From Plantago ovata (taxonomy: Eukaryota; Streptophyta; Magnoliopsida; Lamiales; Plantaginaceae): a stretch of 64,000 bases of DNA. Made by a program: the position numbers and the translations under genes. The DNA is taken from assembly GCA_028274465.1 (NCBI GenBank), contig CM051458.1, positions 104,114,855 to 104,178,854 of the forward strand, given 5' to 3'. Below, piece by piece: positions 21,420 through 32,563 of the stretch. Position 1 is the first letter of the stretch; each line of letters starts with the position of its first letter. Below the pieces are notes generated by a model. The model searched no databases and was not told where the DNA came from. It saw only the letters and a list, made by a program, of their open reading frames with translations.

Positions 21420-24400
21420 CTACTCTGGTTGTAAGTCAATGAAAACATCATCATGCAGCTGAATAACTTCTACTGTAGCTTGTACAGGTTTTCTAGCCTG
21501 ACCATCGACATCTTCTTCTTGGTACGAGTTGTTAATTGACTCGTCCTTCTCCACATACTCAACTTTGGATCGAGCATTTATAGGTACAGCAGCTAACCAA
21601 TCGCCCTTATCCTTTTTCAAGGTAGGATACTGAAGAAATACAGCTTGAAGTGCTTGACTTGCCAAGATAAATGGTTCGTACACTTTGTACTTCTTCTTAT
21701 AGTTTATCTCCACCATATCATACTCCTCAAGCCTCCTGGTGCCTACATCAGTGGGATCATACCAATCAACATCAAACAACATTGTTCTTTTCAAAGGTAC
21801 TCCGGGATATTCAAGGCGAATAATACGCCTAAGCTTCCCATAGTAATCGTAGACATCATCACCTATGTCTTTCCCCAAGACACGAACCCCACCATTAACT
21901 GTAGCATCTGTCGATCCACACTCACTACTGTTGAACCTAAGTCCATTTACAATGTAAGATGGAAAGGAGGAGTATCTTCTCCCAGGTCCACTTGCTAGTG
22001 CTCTTAAGTAAGGACATGTTATTTTGTTGGCCGGGTTCTGTACATGCTCTTTGAACCATGTTGGAAATTCGGAGACTAGGGCCTCCCTAAGCATGTCCTC
22101 AATTGTGTCATCCGCCACTATAGGATTTTGCTCTACACAACGGGCGCTGAAGAAACTGCACATGATGCGTATATTTGGTTTAATACTACCATTTTCTCTA
22201 AAATAAGATTTTAATTCAATCGTAAAACGTAAGAAGGCAACTAACCTAGTAAACTTGAGATGGAATGGGTTGAGCTCAGCACAATTCTGAAGGACATACG
22301 AATGTGCAGCATTGTACTCTTTATCCGTCAGATATGCCACTTTTTCTTCACCATACGCCCTCCCCGAAACCTTAAAGATTGATAGAGAAACTTTATGGTC
22401 CTCTTGCACTTGAAATGTGTCGGCATTTCTAGCCGGCCTAGATGTCTTCGTAGGGACCCCAGTGTCAAAGAAATAGGAGCAAAAAGTTGCAGTCTCTGCT
22501 CGAATGTATGCATTGGCAATCGAACCCTCAGGCTGAGCTTTGTTCTTCACATAATGCTTCAGCTTGCCTAAGTATCTGTTATAATATGTCTGTCATAATT
22601 AGATATACTATACAATTATGTGTTTAGTAAATATGATACTAAAATATTTACCTCTCAAAGGGATACATCCAACGATACTGAACAGGTCCGGCTAGCAACG
22701 CCTCATCTGGTAGGTGAATGGGCAAGTGTTCCATTGAATCAAAGAAGCTAGGTGGAAAGATACGCTCGAGCTTGCACAGAATCACCGGTATGTTAGCCTT
22801 CATCGTCTTCAACACTTCAACCTCAACAACCCGTGTGCATAGATTCTTGAAGAACAAGCTCAACTCGGTCAAGGCACTCCATACCGATCTATCTAAGAGA
22901 TGGCGAAATGCAATCGGGATGAGCCTCTGCATGAACACATGACAATCGTGGCTCTTCATCCCATACATCTTTGTCTTACTCGTGTCCACACACCGAGCAA
23001 ATTTAGAAGCATAATTGTCGGGGAACTTCAACAACTTCACCCAATCAAAAAGTTCCGCTATAGCCTCTTTCGACAAAGTGTATTTAGCCTTCGGCCACTT
23101 GCCATCAGCATTCTTGTTTGACAGTCCGGGTCTCCTGCATAGAATGTCCAACTCTTCCCTGGACCTAACCGTGTCCTTTGTTTTGTTGGGAATTTCACAA
23201 ATGGTGTTGAAGCAGTTCTCAAATACGTTCTTCTCAATATGCATGACATCCAAGATATGACGTATGCGAAGACTACTCCAATAAGGCAAATCCCATAGGA
23301 TGCATCTCTTTTTCCATCCATACTCACTTTTGATATTCTCGTTATGCTGTTCCCACCCAACCTCAGTTACTTTCTTGTACCCCAAGCGTTCTATAATAGC
23401 AAATTGTTGTGCACTTGTTAGTTCTTTAGGGGCCTTCTTCAACACCACTTTGTTCTTAAGAAACTGAGTCTTGTTCTTTCTGAACGGGTGTTCATCGTCT
23501 AGAAACCTGCGATGACAATCAAACCAAGATTCCTTTCGACTCTTCGGCAGATAGTGTGAATCAACATCATCCAGACAATGTGGACATGCCTTGTATCCGG
23601 ATGTTTTCCTTCCAGACAACATGGAGTACGCAGGAAAATCACTGATGGTCCAGAGTAGTGCTGCTCTCAAGGTAAAGTTCGTCTTTGTTGAGACATCGTA
23701 TGCCGGGATACCATCCTCCCACAACTCTATAAGCTCCTTGATCAGTGGCTGCAAGAAGACATCTATCTTCTGTCCTGGATCATCCGGCCCTGGCACCAGC
23801 ACGGTCAAGAACATGAATGGTTCTTTCAAACAGTCACCCGGAGGCAAGTTGTAAGGTGTAAGCATCACTGGCCAGCACGAATACTTCCGTTCACTCCCAA
23901 ACGGGTTGAAACCATCAGTACTAAGTCCCAATCTTACATTTCTAGACTGGGCTGCAAACTGTGGATATTTCACATCAAACTCTTTCCATGCCGGCGAGTC
24001 TGATGGGTGACCCATCTTACCCTCTTGGTCATCCGCGACTACTCTCTCCTTGTGCCAACGCATCTTATTTGCACATGCATCTGATGCATACAACCTCTTC
24101 AGACGAGGACCTATAGGAAAGTACCACATTTTCTTGTGGGAGAGATTTTTCTTCTGTCGTTTCATTGCAGCGCCCTCCTTGTAACGACTATACCGGTCCT
24201 TCCCACAATGTTTACATTGCAACAAACCTTCATCCTCCCCCCAATAGATCATACACATACCCGGACAGCAATCTATTTTCTCCATAGGCAATCCCATCGC
24301 CTTCATCTTCTTCTGCGCTTGGTAATAGTTTGTTGGAACTAGGCTTCCTTCAGGCGCAATATCCGTGATCAAACTCAACCAATCGTTGCAGCTGCTTTCT

Positions 24401-24963
24401 GAATTCCCACCACCCTCCTTGTTGCTCATAATTCGAGACAACATAGTCAATTCATTCATCTTGCACCCCGGGTAGAGTGGCATCTTTGACGCTTCCAACA
24501 AGTCAAAGAACTGTTGTGACTCAGCATTCGGAGGCTCCTCATTAACAACACCCTCCGTGAACTCTTGACCCGCAGCGTTACGGACCATCTCTTCCATCCG
24601 GTCCCCTGTGGCATCATCATGAGTACAGGCACCTGGTGTAGCACTATTCTCCTGCCTTTTCCTACGCTTCCCCGACAACATGGAATAGTCCCCCAACAAA
24701 CGAACTGCCTCACCATGATGATTCCACACCTCATATTTAGGGACAAAACCATTACGCTTCAAATGGTCTACAACCACCGTAGAGGGTAAGTACTGACGGT
24801 TCCTACATTTCTTATGGTTGCAAGGACACTTCATCATCCCAGTACTCAAACACTCGGGTTTTGACAATGCAAATTCGACAAATGCATTGACCCCTTGTAC
24901 AAACGTAGGCAAAAGTATTCCATCTGCAATCCTACTGTACATCCAGGTACGATCGGGATTCAT
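21420..24963 (-). CDS. CACTA/EnSpm transposase (Transposase_21, TNP2-like)
   Basis: Exon 1 is 24963-22652 and exon 2 is 22575-21420; they splice in phase (PFER|YLGKLKHYV) to 1155 residues. A further stop-free, in-frame intron of 90 nt (22245-22156, GT-AG) is possible, giving 1125 residues. Domains in order: N-terminal transposase-associated domain (MNPDRTWMYSR, CPCNHKKCRN, residues about 1-80); the TNP2 Transposase_21 core with CKHCGKDRY, LGLSTDGFNPFG and ILDVMHIEKNVFEN (about 250-600); DUF4218 (LELSLFFKNLC-type region through the splice site); and DUF4216 (LRRIIRLEYPG, MLFDVDWYD) in exon 2. The Asp residues in STDGFNPFG and DVMHIEKN sit where catalytic acidic residues are expected. No nonsense or frameshift was seen. 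Confidence 0.92.
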
Positions 24964-25829
24964 AATTGAATGCTAAACCTGGCCAATGGAAGTTTAGTAC
25001 ATTGCGGCTAACGTTGTTTTTCACCAAGTACTCATTTTAGTTATTTTAGTTATCAATTTTTTACATTGCATTATATATACTCCCAATATTTCTACATTAG
25101 AAATAAAAATACTCATATTATCTTCTAACTTTAATTTATCAATGAGTTATTTCCTTCATACTTACAATTTTTTTAAACAATAATTACCTATAATTATCTA
25201 TATTTTCATTATATTTATACAATTCTCATTATAATAACTAATTACAATACACTATAATTACTCATATTTCCATTATAATTATACTTATGCATTTTTCAAA
25301 TCTAATTACTATATCCCAAACAAACTACACTAATTGAATAATACTAACTACGTAGATAATCCCAAACATAATCGAACCAAATTCAAATCCCAAACATAAT
25401 CGAACCCAATTCAAATCCCAAACATAATCGAACTAAACTATAAAATACCCAATTCATACCAAATCTATCAATTCACCAACTAAAACTTGTTCATCCCCCC
25501 TAATTTGAGCTACACAACATGATAGATACTAGTAGAATGCATACAATTCAATGAATTGAAAAAAAAAATGAAGAATACTAAAATTTAGACAAGTTAGGTT
25601 CGAAATATATACCTTTGATTGCGGAAGAAATGGGGAAATAATCACGCAATTGAATAACTACACTTGTTCCTTGATCGAATAGCTTCAAAATGACTATAAT
25701 ATTGATTGAAATGGTGAAGAAACGAAGAAAATAGGGGAGGAGAGATTGGAGCCGAGCGGAGAAGACGAAGTGTGTGTTGTGTGTGTTGTGTTCTGTCGAT
25801 GAGCACGGCGGAGAAGATGATGGAGAACT

Positions 25830-26165
25830 TAGCGACGGACCACCATCCGTTGCTAAGTTATTTTTTTTTTTTTTAAATATACTTTAGCGACGGATGGTGT
25901 CATCCGTCACTAAGGCATTGACCGGCAAAAAAAAAAAAGAAAATCCTTCGAAATATTGCGACGGATGATACCATCCGTCGCTAAATAGAGACGGATGGGA
26001 CCATCCGTCGCTATTTAGCGACGGATCAGCCATCCGTCGCTAAATTCCGGGCGCTCTAAGGGCGCTTTATCCCTTCCGTTGCTAAAGCCTCCCATCCGTC
26101 GCTAAAAGACCGATCGGTCGCTAATTTTAGCAACGGATCGATCGGTTGCTAAAAGTGGTTGCTAA
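25830..26165. repeat. Right subterminal repeat array of the CACTA element
   Basis: Multiple TAGCGACGGAT / ATCCGTCGCTAA units in both orientations mirror the left array at 20350-20740, with a short T-run and A-run between groups. They precede the right terminal inverted repeat. Confidence 0.85.
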
Positions 26166-26185
26166 AATGCTGTTTTCTTGTAGTG

Positions 26186-26460
26186 TTTGTTGGTTCTGCT
26201 ATACTGATTTAATCAAGATTTTAGCTAATGATCCCTGCTGCTGCTAGTGGAGTATCATTTTATCTGATGATATGATTTGAAAGAATACAAAATCAAGATA
26301 AAATATGCAATGTTCCACTATTATTTGAACATAAACCTTAAAATCTTGTATCTAGCTCTCTGTAACAAGTTGTAACAAGTAACAGAAGCAAATCACACAC
26401 TCTGGTAAAGCAAATCATAACACCACCACATGAACAATGTATACAGATGTAATATGTTTA
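26186..26460. other. Spacer between the CACTA element and the receptor-like protein gene
   Basis: This 275-bp AT-rich stretch is the presumed 3' UTR and terminator region of the minus-strand gene ending at 26461. The transposon sits right behind it, so transcripts of this gene might end in or run into the element. Confidence 0.5.
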
Positions 26461-29400
26461 TTATGTTCCCAAAAACCTGCCTATGATCCCATCTGAAAAT
26501 TTGTAATAAACACATCTCCAACTTCTTTTGAACACCAGAACGCCAATTACACCCCAAAATCCTGTCGCAAATCCACTAGCAATTATTCCATAGGACACTA
26601 TCTTATCATCTTTATTATCGTCTTCGCCTCCTGCAACATTTGCTGCTCCAACCTCAAGACATTTCTTCGGCAATGGAGCTCCACAAAGACCAGGGTTTCC
26701 CCCATAGATTGATGGATCTTCAAGAGTTTGCAGCTGACTCCCTGTCGGAATCTCTCCTGTCAAATTGTTGCGCGACAAGTTTAGATGACTCAAGGAAGTC
26801 AAATCGGATAAGCTCTGTGGAATGTTGCCCACTAGGTAATTGTTTGAAAGATCAAGAGACTCCAGCAACTTCAGCTCTCCGATTCTTCCTGGAATTTCAC
26901 CGTGCAGGTGATTGTGCGACAAGTTGAGGAAATGCAATGCAGTAAGCCTGGTAAGCTCCACTGGAATTTCTCCAACAAGATTATTGTTGGAGAGATCCAT
27001 GTTTAGTACATATTGCAGTGTCCCAAAGTACTCTAGTGCAGTTCCTTTAATCACTACTAGCAAATTATTTCGCGCTTTAAATACCTTGTCAGCAGAATCT
27101 GAAATCATCTCTGAGAAATTGCCGAAGCAATGTGGAATCTCTCCGGTCAACATATTATTCGCAAAATCTAGTAAATATACAGGAAGTTGACAAAGCTCGG
27201 AGGGGATCGTGCCATCAAACTTGTTACTTCTCATAGTAAGAACCTGCAAATTCACCAACTTGTTTCCGATCCATTCAGGCAGTTCCCCTGAAATTGAGTT
27301 ATCGCTAACATCCAGGGCATTCAGCGCAGTGCAATTTCCCATACCCGGGGGTAGTTCTCCTGTAAATTTGTTACCATTCAATTGCAACCATTCCAGCGAG
27401 GAAGCTCCACCAATAGAGTCCGGAATAGCACCCGAAAATTGATTCGATGATAATATCACTACACTTAGCTCCTTCAAGCTCCCCCATATATCTGGAAGTT
27501 GACCTGACAAATTGTTTAACGAGAGATCCACAAGTCGCAGTTTTGTGCAATTTCCTAGAGCAGAAGGAACTTCTCCCGTAAAGCTGTTGTTGCTCAATTG
27601 TAGCCGTATCAATGAATACGCTCCACCAATAGATTTTGGAATAACACCGCTGAAAGAATTGACTGATAACATCAAGTGTTGTAGCATGGTTAAGTTCGCC
27701 CAACAATCTGGAAGGTTACCCGATAAACGGTTGTCCAGAAGACCTAGATACCACAAAGATTTCATCTCACATAATGAGTCAGGGAGTGATCCCTCAAGAT
27801 GGTTGTGAGATAGATGTAGATAAGTGATAGTGCTCTTGTAGTGGAGCCAATTAGGCACAACACCTGAAATACTGCAGTTGGAAAGGTCCACAAATTCGAG
27901 CTCATTCTGGGTTCGAACCCATCCCGGAAACTGCCCTCCGACAATCTCACAAGAACGCATGTGAAGCTCGTGAAGTTGAAACAGAGGTGTCCAGTCACTT
28001 CTCACGTCCACTTTGATGGAGTTGTTGTGTAACTCGAGATGTGTCAACTTAGATAGCGTGGCGAAGTGAGCCTCGGAAATTGTACCGTTCAGGTAATTAT
28101 CAGACAGGTAAAGTTTCTGCAGATTTGAAAGTTGGCCTAAAGAAACTGGAACTTCTCCATTCAATTTATTGTGTGCCAGATGCAAAGTTTTCAAGACACT
28201 CAAATTCCCAAGAGAGGATGGGATGAGACTGGAGAGTTGATTTTCAAAAAGGACCAAAAACTCCAAGGATTTCAAATTACCAATGGTTGATGGGATTGAA
28301 CCTTTCAGCTGATTGAAAGAAAGATCCAAATATTCCATAGATGAGAAATTACCAATGAATGGTGGAATGGAACCTTCCAAGTGATTAGAAGAAAGATCCA
28401 AATATTCCAAGAATGGCAAATTGCCAGTGAATGATTGGATGGAATTATTCAAGTGATTGTGAGAAAGATCCAATTCTTTCAAGGATGACAAGTTCCATAA
28501 AGATGGTGGAACAGGACCAGATATGAGGTTATTATGGAGATGCAGAATCTGCAGTTTCTTGAATCCACCAAGCTCTGCAGGTAATTGACCATAAAAACCA
28601 TTTCCATCTAAATCCAAAGATTCCAACTTATTATTACAACACCCGGATAAGTCTGAAACAATCTTCGAAATGTCTCCATTAAGAAGATTATTAGACAGGG
28701 ACAGAGACTCCAAGAGAGATGAATTATTGGTAAAGTTGAGGTGCTCGATACCTGTGGAGTCTGTGAAATCATGTTGTAGGTTTCCATTCTCAAGTGAACA
28801 AGATGATAAGCGCAAAAGTATAACATGCTGGAGCATGCTGAGTAGATTTAGCATATCTTTTGAACCACTAAGGTCTACACCACTCATGTCTAGATGCACG
28901 AGAGATGAGAGACGAGAAACCCACGTGAAATCATCAGCTACCAGCTTGTTAAGATAATCATCAGTACTGATATCAAGCACACTCAACCGAGAAAGATTGC
29001 CTAGATGATGAGGAACGACGCCACTAAATTTTGCGTAAGAGAGATTAAGGTGTTGCAGCTGGCTCATCGAACCAAGAAATTCAGGAATTGAGATAGACTG
29101 AAAGTTGTTCGCACTCAAATCTAGGAAACTCAAATGGCCCAAATCCAAAATGGAAGAATCAAGTGTGTCACTATGTAACATGTTGACAGATGAATTATAA
29201 AGGTCACCATACCTCTTATTTCCGAGATCAAGACCAATAACATGTCCTGTTATTTGATCGCAGTTGACACCTCGCCAGCTGCAACAATCTATGCTGGCGT
29301 TCCATGATAACAATCTGTTGGAAGGATCCGAAAGGCTTGCCTTGAACTTCAGAAGAGCGTCCCTTTCATGTGAACTACAACCAGAAGCTGCAGTTGCTTC

Positions 29401-29481
29401 TCTTGCCCAGCAACAAATCATCAACTCTGAAACTAAAAACATAGTGGTAAAAATAAGGTAGGTGGAAGACATCTTCCCCAT
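26461..29481 (-). CDS. LRR receptor-like protein, EIX type (no kinase)
   Basis: A single uninterrupted frame of 1006 residues. Order: signal peptide (about 1-32), LRR N-terminal cap (CSSHERDALLKFKASL to CCSWRGVNC, about 35-75), roughly 28-30 plant-type LRRs with LxxLxLSxNxLxGxIP, an island region near residue 800 with VIKGTALEYFGTLQYV, more LRRs, an acidic juxtamembrane stretch (GGEDDNKDDK), one membrane helix and a 23-residue basic tail. There is no kinase domain, so signalling would rely on a partner such as SOBIR1. The helix has glycines spaced as GxxxG (GFATG), the motif linked to SOBIR1 pairing. The closest known type is the tomato EIX receptors (recognition of fungal xylanase); the ligand here is unknown. 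It is intronless, as is common in this family. Confidence 0.93.
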   Translation of the reverse strand: MGKMSSTYLIFTTMFLVSELMICCWAREATAASGCSSHERDALLKFKASLSDPSNRLLSWNASIDCCSWRGVNCDQITGHVIGLDLGNKRYGDLYNSSVNMLHSDTLDSSILDLGHLSFLDLSANNFQSISIPEFLGSMSQLQHLNLSYAKFSGVVPHHLGNLSRLSVLDISTDDYLNKLVADDFTWVSRLSSLVHLDMSGVDLSGSKDMLNLLSMLQHVILLRLSSCSLENGNLQHDFTDSTGIEHLNFTNNSSLLESLSLSNNLLNGDISKIVSDLSGCCNNKLESLDLDGNGFYGQLPAELGGFKKLQILHLHNNLISGPVPPSLWNLSSLKELDLSHNHLNNSIQSFTGNLPFLEYLDLSSNHLEGSIPPFIGNFSSMEYLDLSFNQLKGSIPSTIGNLKSLEFLVLFENQLSSLIPSSLGNLSVLKTLHLAHNKLNGEVPVSLGQLSNLQKLYLSDNYLNGTISEAHFATLSKLTHLELHNNSIKVDVRSDWTPLFQLHELHMRSCEIVGGQFPGWVRTQNELEFVDLSNCSISGVVPNWLHYKSTITYLHLSHNHLEGSLPDSLCEMKSLWYLGLLDNRLSGNLPDCWANLTMLQHLMLSVNSFSGVIPKSIGGAYSLIRLQLSNNSFTGEVPSALGNCTKLRLVDLSLNNLSGQLPDIWGSLKELSVVILSSNQFSGAIPDSIGGASSLEWLQLNGNKFTGELPPGMGNCTALNALDVSDNSISGELPEWIGNKLVNLQVLTMRSNKFDGTIPSELCQLPVYLLDFANNMLTGEIPHCFGNFSEMISDSADKVFKARNNLLVVIKGTALEYFGTLQYVLNMDLSNNNLVGEIPVELTRLTALHFLNLSHNHLHGEIPGRIGELKLLESLDLSNNYLVGNIPQSLSDLTSLSHLNLSRNNLTGEIPTGSQLQTLEDPSIYGGNPGLCGAPLPKKCLEVGAANVAGGEDDNKDDKIVSYGIIASGFATGFWGVIGVLVFKRSWRCVYYKFSDGIIGRFLGT

Positions 29482-29581
29482 ATTACAAAATCAAATTTTC
29501 TTGAACTTAGGGAATTTCAAAATATTTTTGATGGAGTTGAAAGATCTATTGAAGTGATAAAATATAATGCAGTCTCTCTGC

Positions 29582-29590
29582 CTTTTTATA
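29582..29590 (-). promoter_or_regulatory. Probable TATA box of the receptor-like protein gene
   Basis: The minus strand reads CTATAAAAAG about 100 bp upstream of the ATG at 29481, followed by a CAGAGAGACTGC stretch. Position and sequence suit a plant core promoter. Confidence 0.6.
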
Positions 29591-30247
29591 GCAACTGGAA
29601 TAGTATACCATCATAAAATTCCACAGCTAAACATGGCATTTAGTTTGCTAGGTAGAGGTATCTGTAACCATGAATTCTCCATCAGTATCTGGGAATTGAC
29701 CTACCGTAGACTTGAGGTCAAGTCTGTAAACTGGAAGTCAAGATTCATCATGCCGTATGCATCGGGACAAATCTGTCTTAAGAAGCTTCCTTGGTCTTGG
29801 CAAGTCAAAACTTGATATGAGGTGATTGAGAGTGCCAAATGCAAATAAAGCATGTGTATAAAATGCCAAAAAATGTGGAAGTCTCTTTTTTTTTTTTTTT
29901 TTCTGTTTGATTTATAGTTCATGTTAGAAGATACAGGCACTGATTGTGCTGCTGTGTGCATATTGCAATGGAGATTAATAAAAGCATATAGTAAGTAACC
30001 AATATAGAAGACGGAAACGGTAGATATATTGAACACGGGATTGCAGAAAATGAAGGATGTTTAGCCCCCTCCCATAATGTTAAAGCCTTCAACTAATTTG
30101 ATAACTAGAAAAGATTACAAGCAACATAACAGACTAATGTTATCACAAGATATCAAATGTTTTAACAAGATCTCAAACATTGCAACAATATACATCACTG
30201 TTCTCAATGCCAAAGCTTTCCGGGGACAGTTGCAAAGCCATGACAGC
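29591..30247. other. Intergenic between the receptor-like protein and pICln genes
   Basis: Contains the upstream region of the receptor-like protein and the presumed 3' UTR of pICln, both read from the minus strand. A T-run lies near 29887. No gene seen. Confidence 0.5.
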
Positions 30248-32563
30248 TCACTGATGACCGTTTTTATCATCTTGGTCCATTTCCTCTGCATCTTCAAATC
30301 GCTCATCGTTTAGTTGAAGCTTCACAAAAAAGAGAAGTAATATCAGTCCCAAATCCTTACATCGCGTACAAGGAAACTACAATTGCAGCAAGACGCAAGA
30401 ATGTATTCTGATTTCTGAGAGAGAGTTTTTCTTCTTTTTTTTGTTTTGTTTGTGTGTGTGTGTTGGGGGGGGGGGGGTGAAGAGACTTGCAGGCATTCTC
30501 TACCAGCCAGTGACAATTCAGCCAATTCAGCCATAAGATGCAAAACAGTAATTCTTTTCCCTTCCAAAAATAATTGTTTTAGCTCCGAGGCACATAGCTA
30601 CAAACACCAAGGCATTTTTTTCCAATCAATTTAGCTATGGTAACTTCACGCTTACCTGGACCACTGAATGAGCTAAGTCGTGATTTCCGTTAGCCCCAAT
30701 TGTAAGAGTTGTGTTTTGTGAGTCTGGCCATTCTGGATCTTCAACCTCTGAAAAGAAATAAAGACCAACATATTGGTACAAAAGAAAATAGAAAGAAGAT
30801 ATCATTAACTTCGTGGTCAGGAATTAATTTATGTCTATACCTCCACCATTATCTTCTAGATGATCCACACTGAAGGTCCAATTGTGCTCTACTTCATCCT
30901 CAGCTAAAAGCAAAATAATTAAACAAATGTAATTAGGAAATTCAGAAAAATAAAATGTTAGTGTATCTTTTGTCAGGAAATCAGCAACCACCTGCAATGG
31001 GATCAGGATTCAGCTCGGCGCATTCACAAAATATGGCAAACAACGTATCCACTGTTTCATTAAGTTCAAAACAAAAAATTAGGCCTCCCCAGAAACAGAA
31101 ATATAATAAAGCAGCTAAAAGGATTATCATGTTTATACAGATTGAAAACAAGAGAGCATACACTGATTGGGATCTGATGGCACAAGCCTCATCTCAGTAA
31201 CCTTAGATAAGTTCAAGAGCTCATCACTTTCTGAATCTGATTCCTCCAGTTCCTCATCCTCATCCCCAGTGTCAATCTTCGAAGAAAACGAGAAGTGTTA
31301 GGAATTGGACCAAAAATAAAGGATCCAAGCCATATTTTACTCGGGACAAAAAACAGTGAACTTCTTCAAGTAACATGCTCAGATATTTGATGTATAAAAA
31401 AACTGAAGGTAAGTGTTGTGTAGGACAGATTGTTTCCAATCTATTAATCTGAACATATAGAGCCTGTTCCCAAGAATTTTGAGGCAGAAAGTTATCGATG
31501 CTTTGAGCAGAGTGGAGGAGGGGGCGCAGATGGAGACTCACACGGACACAATCCAATGCTTCAATGCATTTAACAAAAGATCATGAAAATATCTCATTAC
31601 CTAATCGAGCTCTCTTACCCCTGTTTACAAATTTTCATATTGTGCCACTGTGTCCATAACTTGTAAAACATTCTATTAAAGCAACACCTTAAGAACGAAC
31701 CATTCACATGTCTTGTGGAGTATCAACCATCTAGAACAATTAAGTACCCAACATTGCCGTGTCTTATATTTAGAGTAAACACAAACTATTGCTCTAACAG
31801 TCCTGCTTCCACGCCTTAGTAGTTAGTACACAGGTCAAAGAGTAGAATAGAGGATTACCGCTAAAAGAAGCTTCATTTCTATTCTAAAAACCCAAAGACC
31901 AGCACTGAACATCACTTCATTAACCATAAAATTCAAATTTCAGTATAGAACTCAAAATCCATAAGTGCCTGTTTGCCTAAAGAAAAGCACATTATGGTGA
32001 AGCGACTAATGAAGCAGACTAGTTGATTCTCTAATAAGCTGATTCTACCAAGCCAATTTAACCCGTTCATAATTCGGCTTGCGAAAATCCATAATCAATA
32101 ATCATTTGCACACAGTCACTAAACCTCAACAAAAAATTACAATCTATTATAAGCTGAATGGACAACCAAGTGATTCACCTGAGTATAAAGACAGGGCAAA
32201 GCATACGCCTCGGTGTCTCTCGACACGGCATGAAGCGTCACCGATATGAAATCCACCGCATAGCCTTTCGCCCTATCTGTATCACTCAACCACACAATTT
32301 GCCTACAAAAATAAAAATAAAAAATTGACAAAATCATCCAATCAAGCAAGGAAATAGAGCAAGCAGAAAGTAAATTGAAGATTGGAACATTTGATTTCTT
32401 ACTTGGTGGTGATGTAGAGAGTGCCAGGGGTTTCAGGGGAGCGGTTGCCGAGAACTATCGAGACGGAGGGCTGAACGTGCATCAGCTCCTCGCCGTAGTC
32501 TAGGACTGGTTCTCCGGCGCCTTCGCCGGACCTTTCCGTCGCAAACCGGAGTCCAGTCGCCAT
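30248..32563 (-). CDS. pICln, chloride conductance regulatory protein / methylosome subunit
   Basis: Seven coding exons on the minus strand, 32563-32403, 32302-32179, 31276-31162, 31051-30992, 30903-30841, 30747-30656 and 30319-30248, join in phase to 228 residues, the usual plant length. All introns are GT-AG. The N-terminal half is the PH-like pICln fold (ETPGTLYITTK, QIVWLSD, GYAVDFISVTLHAVSRD). It is followed by an acidic stretch (DTGDEDEELEESDSESDELL), the conserved block MRLVPSDPNQLDTLFAIFCE and CAELNPDP, and an acidic C-terminus with VEHNWTF and DERFEDAEEMDQD. pICln is the Sm-protein chaperone that works with PRMT5 in snRNP assembly; the chloride-channel name is historical. A telo-box-like ACCCTAA lies just upstream of the ATG. 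The last intron contains a GT and poly-G tract. Confidence 0.95.
30442..30478. repeat. Compound microsatellite (T/GT/G13) in the last pICln intron
   Basis: A T-rich run, a (GT)n run and a run of about 13 G lie together. On the transcribed strand this gives a C-run within the intron. It is likely length-polymorphic and a possible sequencing trouble spot. Confidence 0.85.

Larger units (their letters stand above)
20337..26185 (-). mobile_element. CACTA (EnSpm) DNA transposon, apparently complete
   Basis: The element is 5849 bp. Its left end is CACTACAAGA and its right end is TCTTGTAGTG, a perfect 10-bp terminal inverted repeat continuing imperfectly for about 26 bp. TTT flanks both ends (20334-20336, 26186-26188), the 3-bp target duplication expected of CACTA elements. 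Both subterminal regions (about 20350-20740 and 25830-26165) are packed with TTAGCGACGGAT-type motifs in both orientations, the presumed binding sites for the element's own protein. The interior carries a transposase gene with no visible disabling lesion and a possible second small gene. Intact ends, target duplication and coding frame suggest a recent insertion, perhaps still autonomous. Confidence 0.92.
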
